Source: Actinomycetales bacterium (GTDB taxonomy: Bacteria; Actinomycetota; Actinomycetes; Actinomycetales; Dermatophilaceae). Taken from it: a stretch of 64,000 nt of DNA. Shown here in pieces: positions 61,882 to 64,000 of this stretch. The notes under the pieces are model-generated. The model had not been told where the DNA came from, did not search any database, and saw nothing but the letters and a program-made list of their open reading frames with translations. The position numbers were made by a program, and so were the translations under genes. The stretch is from contig JADJVX010000018.1 in NCBI GenBank assembly GCA_016710385.1, forward strand, positions 496,001 to 560,000, written 5' to 3'. Each line of letters begins with the position of its first letter. Position 1 is the first letter of the stretch.

Positions 61882-63203
61882 GAAAGCTCCTCGAGAGACA
61901 GGGCGCCACCAGCAGGTGCCACCCGACCGCGGTATGCCGTGCACGCCCCACGCAGGAAGGTCGCCTCGACCTTCGTGTGGACGGTGCGGCCATGCCACGG
62001 GTTGTTGCGAGACCGGGAGCGCGAGGCATCACGCTCGACGGTCCAGGACGCGTCGGGGTCGACGAGCACGAGGTTGGCCGGCTCGCCCACGGCCAGCGGC
62101 CGGCCGTGACCGCCCAGGCCGGCGATCCGGGCCGGCGCTGTCGCCATCCGGTCGGCCAGGTCGCTCCACGTCAGCTGCCCCGGGCGCACGAAGAGGTCGG
62201 CGACCACTCCGAGAGCAGTTTCCAGCCCGAGCATGCCGAACGCCGCGTCGGGGAAGGCGTGTTCCTTGTCGTGCCGGGCATGCGGGGCGTGGTCGGTGGC
62301 GACCGCGTCGATCGTGCCGTCCAGGAGTGCCTCGCGGATCGCCTCCTGGTCCTCGCTCGGCCGCAGTGGCGGATTGACTTTGAAGACCGGGTCGTATCCC
62401 GCGAGTAACTCGGTGCCCAGGGCCAGATGGTGGGGCGTCACTTCGGCGGTCACGGCGATGCCCCGCGACTTGGCCCAGCGCAGCACCTCCACAGATCCGG
62501 CCGTGGAGACGTGCGCGACATGGACCCGAGATCCGGTATGCCGGGCCAGCATGACATCGCGCGCGACGATGACGTCCTCGGCGACCCCGGGCCAGCCGGG
62601 CAGCCCCAGCCGTCCGGACCACTCACCCTCGTGGCAGCAGGCTTGGCCATCGGCCAACCGCGGGTCCTGAGAGTGCTGCGAGATGACCCCGCCGAAGGCC
62701 TTGACGTAGTCCAGGGCCCGGCGCATCAGCCGGGCGTCCGACACGCAGCGACCGTCGTCGGAAAACACCCGCACGCCCGCGCGGGACCGGGCCATCAGGC
62801 CGATCTCGGCGAGTTCCACGCCGTCCAACCCCTTGCTCACCGCCCCGACGGGCACGACGTCGACCAAACCCGCAGACCGCCCGAGCTCGAGCACTCGCTC
62901 AGCAGCCTCGGCGGTGTCGGTGACCGGCGAGGTGTTGGCCATGGCCAGGACCGCCGTGAACCCACCGGCCGCAGCAGCGGCCGAGCCGGTCGCGACGGTT
63001 TCGGCGTCCTCGCGGCCTGGTTCACGCAGGTGCGTGTGCAGGTCGACCAGCCCCGGCAAGAGCACCAACCCATCGGCGTCGATCGACGCCACGTGCGATG
63101 GGGCTGCGAGCGAACCGATCTCGGCGATGACGCCGCCTCGCACGAGGATGTCGGCGCCGGACTGCCCGAGCAGGCGGGCGCCCCGGATCAGCACGTCAGT
63201 CAT
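61878..63203 (-). CDS. pyrC: Dihydroorotase, class I
   Basis: A 441-residue zinc amidohydrolase forming dihydroorotate. LPGLVDLHTHLREPGREDAE near residue 49 holds the first metal histidines, FSDDGRCV near 146 carries the bridging Asp typical of class I enzymes, HVAHVSTAGSVE near 223 and VTPHHL near 253 give further metal ligands, and AVATDHAPHARHDKE near 296 the catalytic Asp. It lies 37 nt after pyrB. Confidence 0.96.
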   Translation of the reverse strand: MTDVLIRGARLLGQSGADILVRGGVIAEIGSLAAPSHVASIDADGLVLLPGLVDLHTHLREPGREDAETVATGSAAAAAGGFTAVLAMANTSPVTDTAEAAERVLELGRSAGLVDVVPVGAVSKGLDGVELAEIGLMARSRAGVRVFSDDGRCVSDARLMRRALDYVKAFGGVISQHSQDPRLADGQACCHEGEWSGRLGLPGWPGVAEDVIVARDVMLARHTGSRVHVAHVSTAGSVEVLRWAKSRGIAVTAEVTPHHLALGTELLAGYDPVFKVNPPLRPSEDQEAIREALLDGTIDAVATDHAPHARHDKEHAFPDAAFGMLGLETALGVVADLFVRPGQLTWSDLADRMATAPARIAGLGGHGRPLAVGEPANLVLVDPDASWTVERDASRSRSRNNPWHGRTVHTKVEATFLRGACTAYRGRVAPAGGALSLEELS

Positions 63204-63240
63204 CGTCCTTCTCCCCAGTTCGGTGCCCCGGTGGTCGCCG

Positions 63241-64000
63241 TCATCGGTGGTCCCCGTGGTCGCCGGCCAGCAAGTGGTAAAGGACCGCCATCCGGACCGC
63301 CACCCCCGCCGACACCTGGTCGAGGATCGCCGAGCTGCCCGCGTCGGCGGCTTCGGCGGCGATCTCCAGACCGCGATTCATCGGCCCCGGGTGCAGGATC
63401 GGGATCTCGGGGTTGACGGCATACAGCCGCTCCAGGCGCTCGGCGGTGAGCCCGTAGCCGACGGTGTACTCCCGTGCCGTGGGGAAGAAGCCACCGCTCA
63501 TCCGCTCCTTCTGGACTCGCAGCATCATCACCGCGTCCGGCGGCGGACCGGCATACAGGACCTCGTCAAGGTCCCAGCTCGTCGCGAAGCCGTCGCGCGC
63601 CGCCCAGGCGCCGATGCCGCTGGGCATGAGGGTGGGCGGGGCGACAACGGTGACTTGCGCGCCGAGGGTGGCCAGAGTGATGACGTTCGATCGGAAGACC
63701 CGGGAGTGCGCGAGGTCGCCGACGATGACGACGTGCCGGCCGGTCAGGTCACCGAGCCGGTGGCGCAAGGTGTAGGCGTCGAGCAAGGCCTGGGTGGGAT
63801 GCTCGTGAGTGCCGTCGCCGGCGTTGATGACGCTGGCATCAACCCACTGCGAGACCTGCCGGCAGGCGCCCGAGGCGTTGTGCCGGATGACCAGGGCGTC
63901 GACCGACATCGCCGCGATAGTTCTGACGGTGTCACGCAGCGACTCACCCTTGGACGTCGAGGAACCCTTCGCCGAGATGTTGATCGTGTCGGCCGACATC
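63241..64000 (-). CDS. pyrB: Aspartate carbamoyltransferase catalytic chain (C-terminal part)
   Basis: The committed step of pyrimidine synthesis, joining carbamoyl phosphate and aspartate. About 252 residues are visible; the first ~55-60, including the STRTR phosphate loop, lie right of the window. Seen here are KGESLRDTVRTIAAM, VINAGDGTHEHPTQALLDAY, VVIVGDLAHSRVFRSN, MMLRVQKERM and ILHPGPMNRGLEI. No separate PyrI gene is seen, in line with actinobacterial enzymes. It heads the visible pyr operon; any pyrR attenuator would be off-window. Confidence 0.96.
   Translation of the reverse strand, partial: MSADTINISAKGSSTSKGESLRDTVRTIAAMSVDALVIRHNASGACRQVSQWVDASVINAGDGTHEHPTQALLDAYTLRHRLGDLTGRHVVIVGDLAHSRVFRSNVITLATLGAQVTVVAPPTLMPSGIGAWAARDGFATSWDLDEVLYAGPPPDAVMMLRVQKERMSGGFFPTAREYTVGYGLTAERLERLYAVNPEIPILHPGPMNRGLEIAAEAADAGSSAILDQVSAGVAVRMAVLYHLLAGDHGDHR

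Overview
The window reads as chromosome of a high-GC actinomycete (Actinomycetota). The evidence is gene order and gene type: rimP-nusA-ylxR-infB-rbfA-truB-ribF, the pyrBC-carAB-pyrDF-mihF-gmk-rpoZ-coaBC-metK block, an actinobacterial integration host factor, a PriA without helicase motifs, a translational ileS T-box, an Rv2867c-like acetyltransferase beside ispG, a 13E12-type DUF222/HNH gene, and many genes whose -10 box lies 6-8 nt before the start codon (leaderless mRNAs). A member of the Intrasporangiaceae/Dermatophilaceae is my guess; the sequence alone does not prove it. No phage, IS element, CRISPR array, rRNA or tRNA gene was seen.

Layout. 0-1 kb: 5' end of ileS behind a T-box leader. 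1-9.3 kb: CoA-transferase-like protein, GlcD-type flavin oxidase, DUF4916 protein, GNAT, B12/radical-SAM protein, PCMT-like methyltransferase and a long-chain acyl-CoA synthetase. 9.5-17.1 kb: translation/ribosome-maturation operon, reading leftward from rimP to ribF. 17.3-24.8 kb: lipoprotein, DUF255 thioredoxin-fold protein, a flavin electron-transfer module (transmembrane reductase, FMN-binding protein, ApbE), TauE permease and HAD hydrolase. 24.8-35.8 kb: proS, a broken DUF222/HNH gene, GNAT, ispG, methyltransferase, hisF, small kinase, two overlapping FluC fluoride-channel genes, PH-domain protein, hisG and hisE. 35.9-43 kb: FMN-riboswitch-controlled ribM, rpe, rsmB, fmt, def and priA. 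43-51.3 kb: a D-xylose cluster (chvE-mmsA-mmsB importer, ROK repressor, xylA, xylB) lying between priA and metK. 51.4-64 kb: metK back to pyrB, the pyrimidine operon, cut at the right edge.

Cooperation. The xylose genes look like one regulon: the chvE and xylA promoters have the same geometry (-35, 17 nt, TATGTT), and both -10 boxes begin a shared 22-bp operator-like element that probably binds the ROK repressor encoded between them. The flavin theme recurs: ribF makes FMN/FAD, ribM imports riboflavin under FMN control, and ApbE attaches FMN to its neighbour.

The strongest unexplained signal is not a gene. The 9-mer GTATGCCGT (or its complement ACGGCATAC) occurs about 60 times in 64 kb by hand count, where base composition predicts fewer than one. 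It occurs on both strands, in every reading frame (forcing rare TAT, ATA and CAT codons) and in non-coding DNA, where it builds hairpins: a T-box stem, a terminator arm, the proS leader, and a perfect 24-bp palindrome inside the DUF255 gene. Two genes, coaBC and the DUF222/HNH gene, carry frameshifts that are either real lesions or sequence errors.
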